Shown here piece after piece: positions 14,752 through 23,294 of a stretch of DNA of 28,516 nt. Below the pieces are notes generated by a model, which was not told the origin of the DNA, ran no database searches, and was given only the letters and a program-made list of their open reading frames with translations. A program made the translations under genes and the position numbers. The DNA is from CBFGTV01 sp965652145 (lineage in GTDB: Bacteria; Bacillota; Clostridia; Peptostreptococcales; Natronincolaceae), in NCBI GenBank assembly GCA_965652145.1, contig CBFGTV010000043.1:1-28516 (forward strand). Reading direction: 5' to 3'. The stretch's first letter is position 1. Each line of letters begins with the position of its first letter.

Positions 14752-17292
14752 ATGGATACAATCACAAGGGGCTTCAGTGAGCCCACAAAACGTATAGAAA
14801 AGCTAAAGGATCAAATTCTTCAAGCCGTTCCCCGTATTGAAACAGAAAGAGCATTGATTATTACAAGGTCCTATCAGGAAACCGAGGGAATGCCTGCAAT
14901 TATGAGAAGGGCCAAGGCCTTGGAAAAACTATTAAATGAGCTTCCTGTCATCATTAGAGAGGATGAGCTGATTGTGGGAAGCCTGACAAAGGAGCCCAGG
15001 TCGTCCCAAGCTTTTCCTGAGTTTTCAAATAAATGGCTTAAGGATGAATTCAACAGAATTGGAAAACGGGACGGAGACGCCTTTCAAATATCTGAAGAGG
15101 CAAAAAAGGAGCTGGAGGAGGTCTTTGCCTATTGGGACGGAAGGACCACCAATGAGCTGGCTACCTCCTATATGCCCCAGGAAACCATAGACTGTATGAC
15201 AGCAAACGTATTCACCGTTGGCAATTACTATTTCAATGGAGTAGGGCATATCTCCGTAGATTATGGAAAGGTACTGAAGAAGGGCTTCAAGGGAATTATC
15301 TATGAAGCTGCCGAAGCAATGGCCAGGGCCGATCAGAGTGATCCGGAGTATATTAAAAAGGAGCAATTTTTAAAGGCCGTAATCATCGTATGTAATGCAG
15401 CCATAACCTTTGCCCAGCGATATGCTGAAGAGGCCAGAAAAATTGCAGGCTTTGCCGTAGGCCAGGAAAGAAGAAACGAGCTGTTGAAAATTGCTGAAGT
15501 CTGCGAGCAGGTGCCGGCCAATGGTGCCCGTAGCTTCTATGAGGCTTGTCAATCCTTCTGGTTTGTTCACGCCATTATCAACATTGAATCCAATGGTCAC
15601 TCCATTTCACCTGCCCGCTTTGACCAATATATGTATCCTTATCTTGCCATAGACAAGGAAATCAGCCAGGAAAAAGCCCAGGAGCTGGTGGATTGTATCT
15701 GGGTAAAGCTAAATGACATCAACAAGGTTCGAGATGAGGTTTCCACAAAGGCCTTCGGGGGATATCCCATGTTCCAAAACCTGATTGTAGGGGGACAGAC
15801 CGCCGATGGTAAGGATGCCACCAACCGACTTTCCTATATGGCCATAGAGGCCACTGCCCATGTAAGGCTATCACAGCCCTCCTTTTCCATCCGGGTTTGG
15901 GATAAATCTCCCGACGAGTTTCTGATAAAGGCCTGTGAGCTAAGCAGAATGGGGCTGGGAATGCCAGCTTATTATAATGATGAAGTGATAATCCCGGCTC
16001 TAATCAATCGTGGGTTAACCATTCAGGATGCTCGGGAATATGGCATTATCGGCTGTGTTGAGCCTCAACGACCAGGAAAAACCGAAGGGTGGCACGATTC
16101 CGCCTTCTTTAACCTGGCCAAGGTCTTGGAAATCACCTTGAACAACGGAATGTGTGATGGAAAGCAATTGGGCCCCAAATCAGGCGAGTTTACTACCTTC
16201 CAATCCATAGAAGAAATTGTAGCGGCCTACCGAAAGCAAATGGAATACTTTGTGTATCATCTTGTGAAGGCTGATAACTGTGTTGACCTGGCCCATGCCG
16301 AAAGGGCACCCCTACCCTTTTTATCCTGCATGGTAGACGACTGTATCAGCCGGGGAAAATCCCTTCAAGAGGGGGGAGCCCATTATAACTTTACCGGGCC
16401 CCAAGGAGTAGGGGTCGCCAATGTGGGCGATTCCTTTATGGCCATACAAAAACTGGTCTTTGAAGAAGAAAAGCTGACCCTGACCCAATTAAAGCAGGCC
16501 CTTGATACCAACTTCCATCAGGGGGTAGCTCAGCCACAGGCAGAGGAAGCAGACCCCACCTATCAAATGGTGCTGACAGCAGTTAAAAAGGTATTGGGAG
16601 AAAGCGGTGCCATTGCCACCGATATGGATGCCCTGAAAAAAGCCGTTAATGTAAATCTTGGGCAATCCACTGGAAAGGCTATCGGGGAAGCAGGTGACAT
16701 ACAGCAGCTTTTGATCCACGGCGCACCTAAGTTTGGTAATGATATTGATGAAGTAGACATGTTGGCCCGGGAGGGAGCCCTCATCTATTGTCAAGAGGTT
16801 GAGAAATATACGAATCCAAGGGGCGGAAGATTCCAGGCGGGTCTGTACCCTGCTTCCATCAACGTGCTGATGGGTACCCATGTAGGGGCCACCCCCGATG
16901 GCAGAAGTGGCGGTCAACCCCTGGCCGACGGTGTTTCACCCGTCAGAGGGGCCGACAGCAGTGGCCCTACGGCAGCCACCAATTCCGTTGCCAAGCTGGA
17001 TCATTTTATTGCCTCCAACGGTACCTTGTTAAATCAAAAGTTCCACCCTTCGGCAGTACAGGGGGAAAATGGTCTGTCTAACCTGGCCGCCCTGGTTCGA
17101 AGCTATTTTGATCAAAAGGGAATGCATATCCAGTTTAATGTCATTGATAAAAATACCCTGATCAAGGCCCAACAAAATCCGGAACGCTATCGGGATCTGG
17201 TGATCCGGGTGGCGGGCTATAGTGCCCAATTCATCTCTCTGGATAAGGCAATACAGGATGACATTATCAAAAGAACAGAGCACATGTTTTAG
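14752..17292 (+). CDS. Glycyl-radical diol dehydratase (B12-independent 1,2-propanediol/glycerol dehydratase)
   Basis: The signature enzyme of the locus, predicted to dehydrate 1,2-propanediol to propionaldehyde (or glycerol to 3-hydroxypropionaldehyde) without cobalamin. By comparison with Clostridium butyricum glycerol dehydratase, all key residues appear at a constant +2 offset: His166, His283-Ser284, Cys435 and Glu437 (GCVEP), Asp449 (GWHD) and the radical Gly822 (RVAGYSAQF). The TEGWHDSAFF stretch after GCVEPQ favours a diol dehydratase over choline TMA-lyase (CutC), which has a different sequence there. At 846 aa it is about 60 longer than glycerol dehydratase (787 aa), apparently because of an internal insert near residues 589-645. 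There is no N-terminal encapsulation extension. AAAGGAG precedes the ATG. Confidence 0.9.
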   Translation: MDTITRGFSEPTKRIEKLKDQILQAVPRIETERALIITRSYQETEGMPAIMRRAKALEKLLNELPVIIREDELIVGSLTKEPRSSQAFPEFSNKWLKDEFNRIGKRDGDAFQISEEAKKELEEVFAYWDGRTTNELATSYMPQETIDCMTANVFTVGNYYFNGVGHISVDYGKVLKKGFKGIIYEAAEAMARADQSDPEYIKKEQFLKAVIIVCNAAITFAQRYAEEARKIAGFAVGQERRNELLKIAEVCEQVPANGARSFYEACQSFWFVHAIINIESNGHSISPARFDQYMYPYLAIDKEISQEKAQELVDCIWVKLNDINKVRDEVSTKAFGGYPMFQNLIVGGQTADGKDATNRLSYMAIEATAHVRLSQPSFSIRVWDKSPDEFLIKACELSRMGLGMPAYYNDEVIIPALINRGLTIQDAREYGIIGCVEPQRPGKTEGWHDSAFFNLAKVLEITLNNGMCDGKQLGPKSGEFTTFQSIEEIVAAYRKQMEYFVYHLVKADNCVDLAHAERAPLPFLSCMVDDCISRGKSLQEGGAHYNFTGPQGVGVANVGDSFMAIQKLVFEEEKLTLTQLKQALDTNFHQGVAQPQAEEADPTYQMVLTAVKKVLGESGAIATDMDALKKAVNVNLGQSTGKAIGEAGDIQQLLIHGAPKFGNDIDEVDMLAREGALIYCQEVEKYTNPRGGRFQAGLYPASINVLMGTHVGATPDGRSGGQPLADGVSPVRGADSSGPTAATNSVAKLDHFIASNGTLLNQKFHPSAVQGENGLSNLAALVRSYFDQKGMHIQFNVIDKNTLIKAQQNPERYRDLVIRVAGYSAQFISLDKAIQDDIIKRTEHMF

Positions 17293-17300
17293 ACACTATT

Positions 17301-17330
17301 ATGTCAGATGGGAGCCCTCCCATCTGACAT
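17301..17330 (+). terminator. Intercistronic hairpin between dehydratase and activase, no U-tract
   Basis: Thirteen perfect base pairs (17301-17313 with 17318-17330) around a GCCC loop, nine bases after the dehydratase stop and 24 before the activase ATG. With no T-run it is unlikely to terminate. It is better read as an mRNA-stabilising or processing element that would keep the dehydratase message abundant relative to the activase. Confidence 0.6.
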
Positions 17331-17353
17331 TGATTTAAGAAAGAGGTGGAAAA

Positions 17354-18280
17354 ATGCAAGGGTCAATTAACGATCATCAGCAGGGTATCGTATTTAATAT
17401 ACAAAAATTCTCTGTCCATGATGGGCCAGGCATCCGTACCATTGTGTTCCTAAAGGGGTGCCCCCTTTCCTGCCAATGGTGCAGCAACCCCGAATCTCAA
17501 TCAACGACACCTGCGGTGATGTTTTATGAAAAGAACTGTGTAAGCTGCGGCAGGTGTGTTAATGCCTGCCCAAAGCAGGCTATTGATCCTGCCCTGAAGG
17601 GAATCATTAACCGGGAACGATGCAATGATTGCGGCCTGTGTGTTGAGGCCTGCCATTATAAAGCCCTGGTGATGTCAGGCAGTGCCATGACGGTACGGGA
17701 GGTAGTGACAGAGCTGAAGAAGGATACCATTCATTATCGAAGATCAGGGGGCGGTATCACTATTTCTGGAGGAGAGCCATTTTTGCAATCTGAATTCCTG
17801 CTGGAGCTTCTTAGGGCCTGTAAGAATCAAGGGTGGCATACTGCCATCGAAACAACAGGCCTGGCAACAGAAAAACAACTGGAAGATATCATCCCCTATA
17901 TAGATTTGGTGTTGCTAGATATTAAACATATTGTACCAGAAAGGCACGAAGATCAAACGGGGGTATCCAGCCTGCCCCTATTGAAAAATGCAATCAAAAT
18001 TGGAGAGCTGGCAAGGGAGGTAGCTGTGCGTATTCCCGTAATCCCCGACTTCAATGGCGATGAAGATAGCATCAGCCAAATTGCACGGTTTATCAGACAT
18101 ATAAAAAGCGTCAGCCGAGTCCATTTACTGCCCTATCACAGACTAGGCGACAGTAAATACGATGCCTTGGGAAAGAAAAACCCTATGGAGCTTGGCCATA
18201 AGGCCCCCACTCCAGAAGAGTTGGCCCATTACCAAAGCATCATAGAAGCCCAGGGCTTTCAATGTGTTATAGGTGGATAA
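17354..18280 (+). CDS. Radical-SAM glycyl-radical enzyme activase
   Basis: A 308-aa activating enzyme that uses AdoMet and a [4Fe-4S] cluster to abstract hydrogen from the dehydratase glycine. The radical-SAM cluster ligands are Cys36, Cys40 and Cys43 (GCPLSCQWC, the CxxxCxxC form). A ferredoxin-like insert with two cluster motifs follows: Cys62/65/68/72 and Cys90/93/96/100. It also has the SAM-binding SGGEP motif and the HDGPGIRT N-terminal signature. The two-cluster insert is usual for activases of dehydratases and lyases, while PflA lacks it. AGAGGTGG at 17342-17349 precedes the ATG. Its position right after the dehydratase makes the pairing near certain. Oxygen-sensitive, cytosolic or compartment-associated. 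Confidence 0.95.
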   Translation: MQGSINDHQQGIVFNIQKFSVHDGPGIRTIVFLKGCPLSCQWCSNPESQSTTPAVMFYEKNCVSCGRCVNACPKQAIDPALKGIINRERCNDCGLCVEACHYKALVMSGSAMTVREVVTELKKDTIHYRRSGGGITISGGEPFLQSEFLLELLRACKNQGWHTAIETTGLATEKQLEDIIPYIDLVLLDIKHIVPERHEDQTGVSSLPLLKNAIKIGELAREVAVRIPVIPDFNGDEDSISQIARFIRHIKSVSRVHLLPYHRLGDSKYDALGKKNPMELGHKAPTPEELAHYQSIIEAQGFQCVIGG

Positions 18281-18298
18281 TCGAAGGGAGGAATAGAC

Positions 18299-18799
18299 AT
18301 GACATTACTTTCAATGGGGCTGCTGGAAACCGTAGGCCTGACAGCTGGCATCGAAGCAGCTGATGCCATGGTTAAGGCCGCCAATGTCAGACTAATCGGC
18401 TTTGAAAATACCAAGGGAAACGGATTAATCACTGTTAAGGTGGAAGGAGACGTAGGGGCAGTTCAATCGGCTGTAGAGGCAGGTGCCTTGGCGGCGGCCA
18501 AAGTAGGGAAGGTATATTCCAAACTGGTTATTCCCAGGCCCTCCCCTGAAATAGAAATCCTTAAAAAATCAGATCGGGCCTCTTCTTCCCATGAAATGAG
18601 GCCAAAGGCCTTGGTTGAACCCCCCCAGGCAGCAGAGGAGAATCACAATGTTTCCCCCAATCACCAAGAAGATCAGGAGACACTAAGCATCGATAGTAAC
18701 CAGGAGCAGGAGCCGACCTGCAATCTTTGCCATGACAGTCGATGCGGCAGAAAAAAAGGAGAGCCCCGGTCATGGTGTATTCACGCTGAAGGGGAATAA
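18299..18799 (+). CDS. pduK: BMC-H shell protein with Cys-rich C-terminal tail, PduK-like
   Basis: A 166-aa shell protein. Residues 1-90 are a BMC-H domain (GLTAGIEAADAMVKAANVRL) with a changed pore loop (TKGNG instead of KIGSG). A low-complexity, acidic and polar linker (about 91-138) follows, then a tail with Cys141, Cys144, Cys149 and Cys160 (CNLCHDSRCGRKKGEPRSWC). That spacing suggests a bound metal or Fe-S cluster. Salmonella PduK has the same build and similar length (160 aa). The tail may face the lumen or cytosol and its role is not known. GGGAGG at 18285-18290 precedes the ATG. Confidence 0.88.
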   Translation: MTLLSMGLLETVGLTAGIEAADAMVKAANVRLIGFENTKGNGLITVKVEGDVGAVQSAVEAGALAAAKVGKVYSKLVIPRPSPEIEILKKSDRASSSHEMRPKALVEPPQAAEENHNVSPNHQEDQETLSIDSNQEQEPTCNLCHDSRCGRKKGEPRSWCIHAEGE

Positions 18800-18845
18800 G
18801 CGAAATAAGCCTTAACTGTCAATTCTTTAAAAGGTGTGATAATAC

Positions 18846-19505
18846 ATGGATATAGATATTAAAAAAATAGAAAAATGGGTCTATGAAATTATAGAAAAAA
18901 TGAATCTTTCGACCCATCAGGTACCGGTGGGGGTATCCAACAGACACATTCACCTGAGCCAGGGGGATTGTAAGGTGCTGTTTGGAGCCAACCATACCTT
19001 AACCCCCCTTAAGGCCCTGAAGCAGCCAGGGCAATATGCCGCTGAGGAAACCGTAGACCTGCTGGGCCCCAAGGGAACGATCCATCGGGTGAGGGTATTA
19101 GGGCCCCTTCGTAAGCAAACCCAGGTGGAAATTTCTAAAACCGACGGCTTTCTTTTGGGAGTCAATGCCCCCATCAGGGAATCTGGTGATTTAAAGGAGA
19201 GCCCCGGGGTAATCATCAAGGGGCCAAAGGGGCAGGTGGAAATTAAAGAAGGGCTGATTGTAGCCCTTCGCCACATCCATATGCCAGAGGATTATGCCAG
19301 GTTAAATCAATATACCGATGGAGAAATGGTATCGGTGGACTTTCAAAATACCGAAAGGCCTACCACGTTTCATGGGGTTAAAATTAGGGTTTCGCCTGTC
19401 TTTTCCCTAGAAATGCATGTCGATACCGATGAGGCCAATGGAGCAGGGCTGAAAAACGGCTCCATCGGAACCATCGTCAGGCAGGATCAAAATCAATCCA
19501 AATAG
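18846..19505 (+). CDS. pduL: PduL-type phosphotransacylase
   Basis: A 219-aa microcompartment phosphotransacylase converting propionyl-CoA (or 3-hydroxypropionyl-CoA) plus phosphate to acyl-phosphate and CoA, recycling CoA inside the shell. Zinc-site histidines are visible as SNRHIHLS (His34, His36), RHIHMP (His143, His145) and LEMHVDTDEAN (His191). The amphipathic N-terminus (IKKIEKWVYEIIEKMN, about residues 5-20) looks like an encapsulation peptide. It is unrelated to Pta. No acyl-phosphate kinase (PduW) is in the window, so ATP would be made by a kinase elsewhere. Confidence 0.94.
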   Translation: MDIDIKKIEKWVYEIIEKMNLSTHQVPVGVSNRHIHLSQGDCKVLFGANHTLTPLKALKQPGQYAAEETVDLLGPKGTIHRVRVLGPLRKQTQVEISKTDGFLLGVNAPIRESGDLKESPGVIIKGPKGQVEIKEGLIVALRHIHMPEDYARLNQYTDGEMVSVDFQNTERPTTFHGVKIRVSPVFSLEMHVDTDEANGAGLKNGSIGTIVRQDQNQSK

Positions 19506-19526
19506 ATAGTTTTTGGAGGTGTGTCA

Positions 19527-20234
19527 ATGGATATTGAAGCCCTGGTAAAACGGGTTATCGAAGCGTTAAGGGAGCAAGAGGCCAGAAAGCATCAATTATT
19601 GATCTTAGTCAATGAAAATAACGAAGGCCTTGATACTATCCTGAAGCTAATCCCCCAATTAAAGAAACAGGGGACAGAAATTAAATTTTTAGTTAGTCCC
19701 CATCTCCATACCCAGTGGCATCAAATTGCACCGGGGGAAGAGGCCCATTGTCAGCCTTTAGATCAAGACAGAAGGGCCCTCGTTGATGGGGCCTCCCTGA
19801 TCATTGGGGCTGCCCTTGAATTTAGTTCCCTGGCAAGGGTAAGCATGGGACTCCAGGAGACACCGATAGAAAGAGCCATGGCAGATACGTTCCTGTCAGG
19901 TAAGAAGCTGCTGCTGCCCATCGAAGGAATTTTGCCGTCCATAAGCGAAGGCACCAGTCAAGCCTATATGAAAATGATTTGCACCCATTTAAGAAGCATG
20001 GTTTCCTTCGGGGCAAGGCTTCTGTACTATCGTCAATTGCCCCATGCAGTAATGGAAGAGCTTAAAGCCCAGTCCGACATCCTCTACCTGGAAAAGCCCT
20101 TAGTGAAGGAAGCTGATATGGCCTGTGTCAAGCCTGGTGGAACCATTTCAATTGCCCCGGGCAGTACCCTGAGCCATGGGGCCAGGGAGGCTGCCAGAAG
20201 GGCAAAAATAAAAGTATATAAAAGGTTGGTGTAA
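19527..20234 (+). CDS. BMC-associated flavoprotein-like protein with encapsulation peptide
   Basis: A 235-aa protein of uncertain role. Residues 1-20 form an amphipathic helix (MDIEALVKRVIEALREQEAR) like cargo-targeting peptides. The middle (about 25-150) resembles the flavoprotein (HFCD-like) fold, with a LLILVNENNEG start and a conserved-looking segment ASLIIGAALEFSSLARVSMG followed by GKKLLLPIEGI. The C-terminal piece (LVKEADMACVKPGGTISIAP, then STLSHGAREAARRAKIKV) resembles a motif shared by several BMC accessory proteins. Such flavoproteins occur in other GRM loci from memory. ATG 19527 is preferred over GTG 19521, which is too close to the GGAGG at 19514-19518. It may handle flavin for PduS or assist cargo assembly; both are guesses. 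Confidence 0.6.
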   Translation: MDIEALVKRVIEALREQEARKHQLLILVNENNEGLDTILKLIPQLKKQGTEIKFLVSPHLHTQWHQIAPGEEAHCQPLDQDRRALVDGASLIIGAALEFSSLARVSMGLQETPIERAMADTFLSGKKLLLPIEGILPSISEGTSQAYMKMICTHLRSMVSFGARLLYYRQLPHAVMEELKAQSDILYLEKPLVKEADMACVKPGGTISIAPGSTLSHGAREAARRAKIKVYKRLV

Positions 20235-20237
20235 TAA

Positions 20238-20528
20238 ATGTTCATTGGTAAGGTAGTGGGAACCATTGTGTCAACCAGTAAGGTTAACAGCCTTGTGGGA
20301 AAGAAAATACTGATTGTTCAGCCCCAAACCGCCCAGGGAAAGCCCTGTGGTCAGCCGGTTGTTTCCATAGATGCCATTGGTTCAGGCTTTGGTGAGAGGG
20401 TGCTGGTAACCACCGGCAGCGGAGCAAGGGAAGCCTTTAATGAGGCCCAGGCCATAGACAGTGCCATTGTAGCAATTATAGACAGTATCGAGATTGATTT
20501 GGAGGTTGAAGAGGATGACACAATATAA
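20238..20528 (+). CDS. pduN: BMC-P pentameric vertex protein, EutN/PduN-like
   Basis: A 96-aa protein of the EutN/CcmL family that caps shell vertices as pentamers. It starts MFIGKVVGTIVSTSKVNSLV, followed by KKILIVQP and the DAIGSGFGERVLVTTGSGAR stretch typical of the fold. The acidic tail (LEVEEDDT) overlaps the next gene by 14 bp. It is the only vertex protein in the window. The gene starts 3 bp after the flavoprotein stop, implying translational coupling. Confidence 0.93.
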   Translation: MFIGKVVGTIVSTSKVNSLVGKKILIVQPQTAQGKPCGQPVVSIDAIGSGFGERVLVTTGSGAREAFNEAQAIDSAIVAIIDSIEIDLEVEEDDTI

Positions 20529-21921
20529 AGATGTAGAAGAAATTGTAAAGCAAATACTAAAAACAGCCTGCCCGGAAGTCAAGCCCCAGGGAAAGGAGCT
20601 TAAACAGCAGGCAGCAGAAGGCATTTTTAATGATGTGGATAGTGCAGTTGAGGCGGCAGCCCAGGCCCAAAGAGAGCTGAGGGGCTACAGTCTTACCCAA
20701 AGGAACCTAATGATTGCATCCATTAGAAGGGCATTGCTGCCCCAGGTAGAAAAGCTGGCGGCCATGGCGGTGGAAGAAACGGGCATGGGTCGATACGATC
20801 ATAAAGTATTAAAAAATAAACTGGCCATCGAAAAAAGCCCGGGGGTAGAGGATTTAGCCACCGAGGTCAGCACTGGTGACGGAGGAATGACCCTCTATGA
20901 AAGGGCCCCCTATGGTGTCATTGGCTCCATTACTCCCTCCACCAACCCCACAGAGACCATTATTTGTAACGCCATCGGTATGATTGCCGCAGGCAATAGC
21001 GTGATGTTTTCTCCCCATCCTGGCGCTAAAGGGGTTTCCAGCTTCACGGTTCAGGTTATTAATCGGGCCATTCAAGAGGCCGGTGGGCCCGCCAACCTGG
21101 TGACTACCATTGCTGAACCAAGTCTTGAAGCCACCGATGATATGCTAAGACATCCTAAAATCAGACTCATCTGTGCCACAGGGGGACCAGCCATTGTTGA
21201 AAAGGCCCTTTCCTCCGGCAAAAAGGCCATAGGAGCCGGAGCAGGGAATCCTCCCGCTGTGGTGGATGAAACAGCAGACATTCATCAGGCAGCCCGGGAT
21301 ATTGTTGATGGCTGCAGCTTTGATAATAATCTTCCCTGTATTGCAGAAAAAGAGGTTATTGCAGTGAATTCCATTGCAGACAGGCTAAAGGAGGCCATGG
21401 CAGCCTATCTGGCCTATGAAATCACAGATAGAGGGCTGTTAAAGAGGCTTGAACAACTGGTCTTGAACGAAAAGGGAACCATAAATAAAAATTACGTGGG
21501 TAAGGATGCTGCCCATATTATGGAATGTCTGGGAGTCAATATTGGTGACAATCGGGTAATCCTGATTGAGGTTGAGCAGGGCCATCCCTTTGTACAGGAG
21601 GAGCTCATGATGCCAATTTTACCCCTGGTCAGAGCTCAAAATGTAGAAGAGGCCATTGAAATCGCCGTACAGGTAGAGCACGGTAACCGTCATACCGCCA
21701 TAATGCATTCAAAAAATGTAGATCATCTGACCAAGATGGCCAGAGCCTTGGAAACAACTATCTTTGTAAAAAATGGCCCCTCCTATGCCGGCATTGGCTA
21801 CGGAGCAGAGGGACATTGTACCTTTACCATTGCAGGTCCCACGGGGGAAGGTCTGACCTCGGCCAAAACCTTTACTAGAATTAGGCGGTGCGTTATGCAT
21901 CAGGGTCTTTCAATTAAGTAG
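20515..21921 (+). CDS. pduP: CoA-acylating aldehyde dehydrogenase, PduP-like
   Basis: A 468-aa cargo enzyme oxidising propionaldehyde (or 3-hydroxypropionaldehyde) with NAD+ and CoA to acyl-CoA. Catalytic Cys275 lies in FDNNLPCIAEKEV. The coenzyme region includes ITPSTNPTET and the glycine-rich ATGGPAIVEKAL. Residues 3-20 (QYKDVEEIVKQILKTACP) form an amphipathic helix plus linker matching the known PduP encapsulation peptide style. I chose ATG 20515, with GGAGG at 20501-20505. The in-frame ATG at 20494 has no good site and would add residues read from within pduN. Length matches Salmonella PduP (464 aa). It consumes the toxic aldehyde from the glycyl-radical enzyme. Confidence 0.93.
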   Translation: MTQYKDVEEIVKQILKTACPEVKPQGKELKQQAAEGIFNDVDSAVEAAAQAQRELRGYSLTQRNLMIASIRRALLPQVEKLAAMAVEETGMGRYDHKVLKNKLAIEKSPGVEDLATEVSTGDGGMTLYERAPYGVIGSITPSTNPTETIICNAIGMIAAGNSVMFSPHPGAKGVSSFTVQVINRAIQEAGGPANLVTTIAEPSLEATDDMLRHPKIRLICATGGPAIVEKALSSGKKAIGAGAGNPPAVVDETADIHQAARDIVDGCSFDNNLPCIAEKEVIAVNSIADRLKEAMAAYLAYEITDRGLLKRLEQLVLNEKGTINKNYVGKDAAHIMECLGVNIGDNRVILIEVEQGHPFVQEELMMPILPLVRAQNVEEAIEIAVQVEHGNRHTAIMHSKNVDHLTKMARALETTIFVKNGPSYAGIGYGAEGHCTFTIAGPTGEGLTSAKTFTRIRRCVMHQGLSIK

Positions 21922-21936
21922 ATTGGAGTGGAGAAC

Positions 21937-23265
21937 ATGGAAAATCAACTGTTTACCCTTATTCAAGGGGCAGGAATCGTCGGAGCAGGCGGTGCTGGGT
22001 TTCCGACCCATGTTAAGGTAAAGGCAGAGGCTGAGTATGTAATTGTCAATGGTGCTGAGTGCGAACCCCTGTTACGGGTGGATCAGCAGCTGATGGCCTG
22101 CCATGGGGCTGAGGTCCTATCAGGCCTTCGGGCTGTTGTCGGGGCTGTTAAGGCCAAAAAGGGAATCATTGCCTTGAAGAAAAAATATACGGAGGCCATA
22201 GAAGCCTTAAAGACTGCCATTAATGCGGAGGACAACATTGAGCTTTTCCTTCTTGATGACTTTTATCCAGCCGGTGATGAACAGGTCACAGTTTACGAGG
22301 TATTAAAGCGTATTGTACCGGAGGGAGGAATTCCCCTCCAGGTCAATACTATTGTTATCAATGTAGAAACCCTGCTGAATATCCATGGGGCCCTGGAAGG
22401 CAGGGCCGTTACCCATAAATATGTCACGGTAACCGGAGCGGTGAAAAAGCCCGTTACCCTTAAGCTGCCCATTGGTATTACCTATGAAGAGGTAATTCAA
22501 TTGGCAGGGGGCCCTCTGGTGGAAGGTTATCGTGTTATTGACGGCGGGCCCATGATGGGAAGGATACTAGATGATATTCAAGGGCCTATTACAAAGACCA
22601 CAAAGGGAATCATCATTCTGCCCCAGGATCACCCCTTAATCATTGCCAAGAAAAAAAGTCTCGAAGTGGTGCTGAAGCAGGCCAGGGCTGCCTGCTGCCA
22701 TTGCTCCCTGTGTACTGAAATATGTCCCAGAAATTTACTGGGTCATGGCATTCGCCCCGACAGACTTATGCGAATAGCCAGCTATGGCAGTATGTGTGAA
22801 GCAGGATCAGCTACTGAGGCTTTTTTATGCTGTGAATGCGGCCTTTGTGAGCAGGCCTGTGTAATGGGGCTGCAGCCCTGGAAGCTGAATGGCTACCTGA
22901 AAAGCAAGCTGTCTGATTCAGGAATCAAAAATCCAAATAAAAAGGCTCCAGACGATGTAAACGAATTTAGATCCTATCGTAAGTTTCCAGTGAAAAAGCT
23001 AATCGCCCGATTGGGGCTGACAGGCTATCAGAAGGGGGCCCCCTTGGAAGAAATCAATGGTAATCACTTTGAAAGGGTTGCTATTAAATTAAAGCAGCAT
23101 ATTGGGGCGGCAGCCGAGGCCGTAGTACTTCCAGGGGACCTTGTCAAGGCTGGTCAGGTGATTGCCTTGATAAAGGAAGGTCAGCTGGGTTCAACCATTC
23201 ATGCCAGCATTGATGGCAGGGTAGAAGCAATTGATGAAGGAATGGTTATCATCAATAAGATTTAA
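21937..23265 (+). CDS. pduS: PduS-like (RnfC-related) iron-sulfur flavoprotein
   Basis: A 442-aa predicted electron-transfer protein. The glycine-rich start GAGIVGAGGAGFPTHVK is the RnfC/PduS-type nucleotide and flavin region. An SLBB-like segment follows (VTVTGAVKKPVTLKLPIG). Two cysteine clusters, Cys253/256/259/263 and Cys298/301/304/308, fit two [4Fe-4S] centres. The C-terminal 60 residues look like a lipoyl-type barrel (PGDLVKAGQVIALI). In Salmonella PduS reduces cobalamin, but this locus has no B12 enzyme, so it more likely oxidises NADH and passes electrons to PduT. ATG 21937 fits GGAG at 21924-21927 better than GTG 21928. Confidence 0.92.
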   Translation: MENQLFTLIQGAGIVGAGGAGFPTHVKVKAEAEYVIVNGAECEPLLRVDQQLMACHGAEVLSGLRAVVGAVKAKKGIIALKKKYTEAIEALKTAINAEDNIELFLLDDFYPAGDEQVTVYEVLKRIVPEGGIPLQVNTIVINVETLLNIHGALEGRAVTHKYVTVTGAVKKPVTLKLPIGITYEEVIQLAGGPLVEGYRVIDGGPMMGRILDDIQGPITKTTKGIIILPQDHPLIIAKKKSLEVVLKQARAACCHCSLCTEICPRNLLGHGIRPDRLMRIASYGSMCEAGSATEAFLCCECGLCEQACVMGLQPWKLNGYLKSKLSDSGIKNPNKKAPDDVNEFRSYRKFPVKKLIARLGLTGYQKGAPLEEINGNHFERVAIKLKQHIGAAAEAVVLPGDLVKAGQVIALIKEGQLGSTIHASIDGRVEAIDEGMVIINKI

Positions 23266-23294
23266 AAAGGATCTTCGGCAAGGAGGTGACATAA

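Noticed and set aside
16489..16917. Long minus-strand frames within the dehydratase gene
   Set aside because: Composition-driven antisense frames with no ribosome binding site or recognisable domain, inside a clear coding gene.
14752..17292. Choline trimethylamine-lyase (CutC) as identity of the glycyl-radical enzyme
   Set aside because: GCVEPQ is shared, but the following residues (PGKTEGWHDSAFF) and His166/His283/Asp449 match diol or glycerol dehydratase and not the choline-binding pattern. The surrounding genes are pdu-like.
17301..17330. Rho-independent terminator splitting the BMC operon
   Set aside because: There is no T-run after the stem, and the activase directly follows and must be expressed with the dehydratase.
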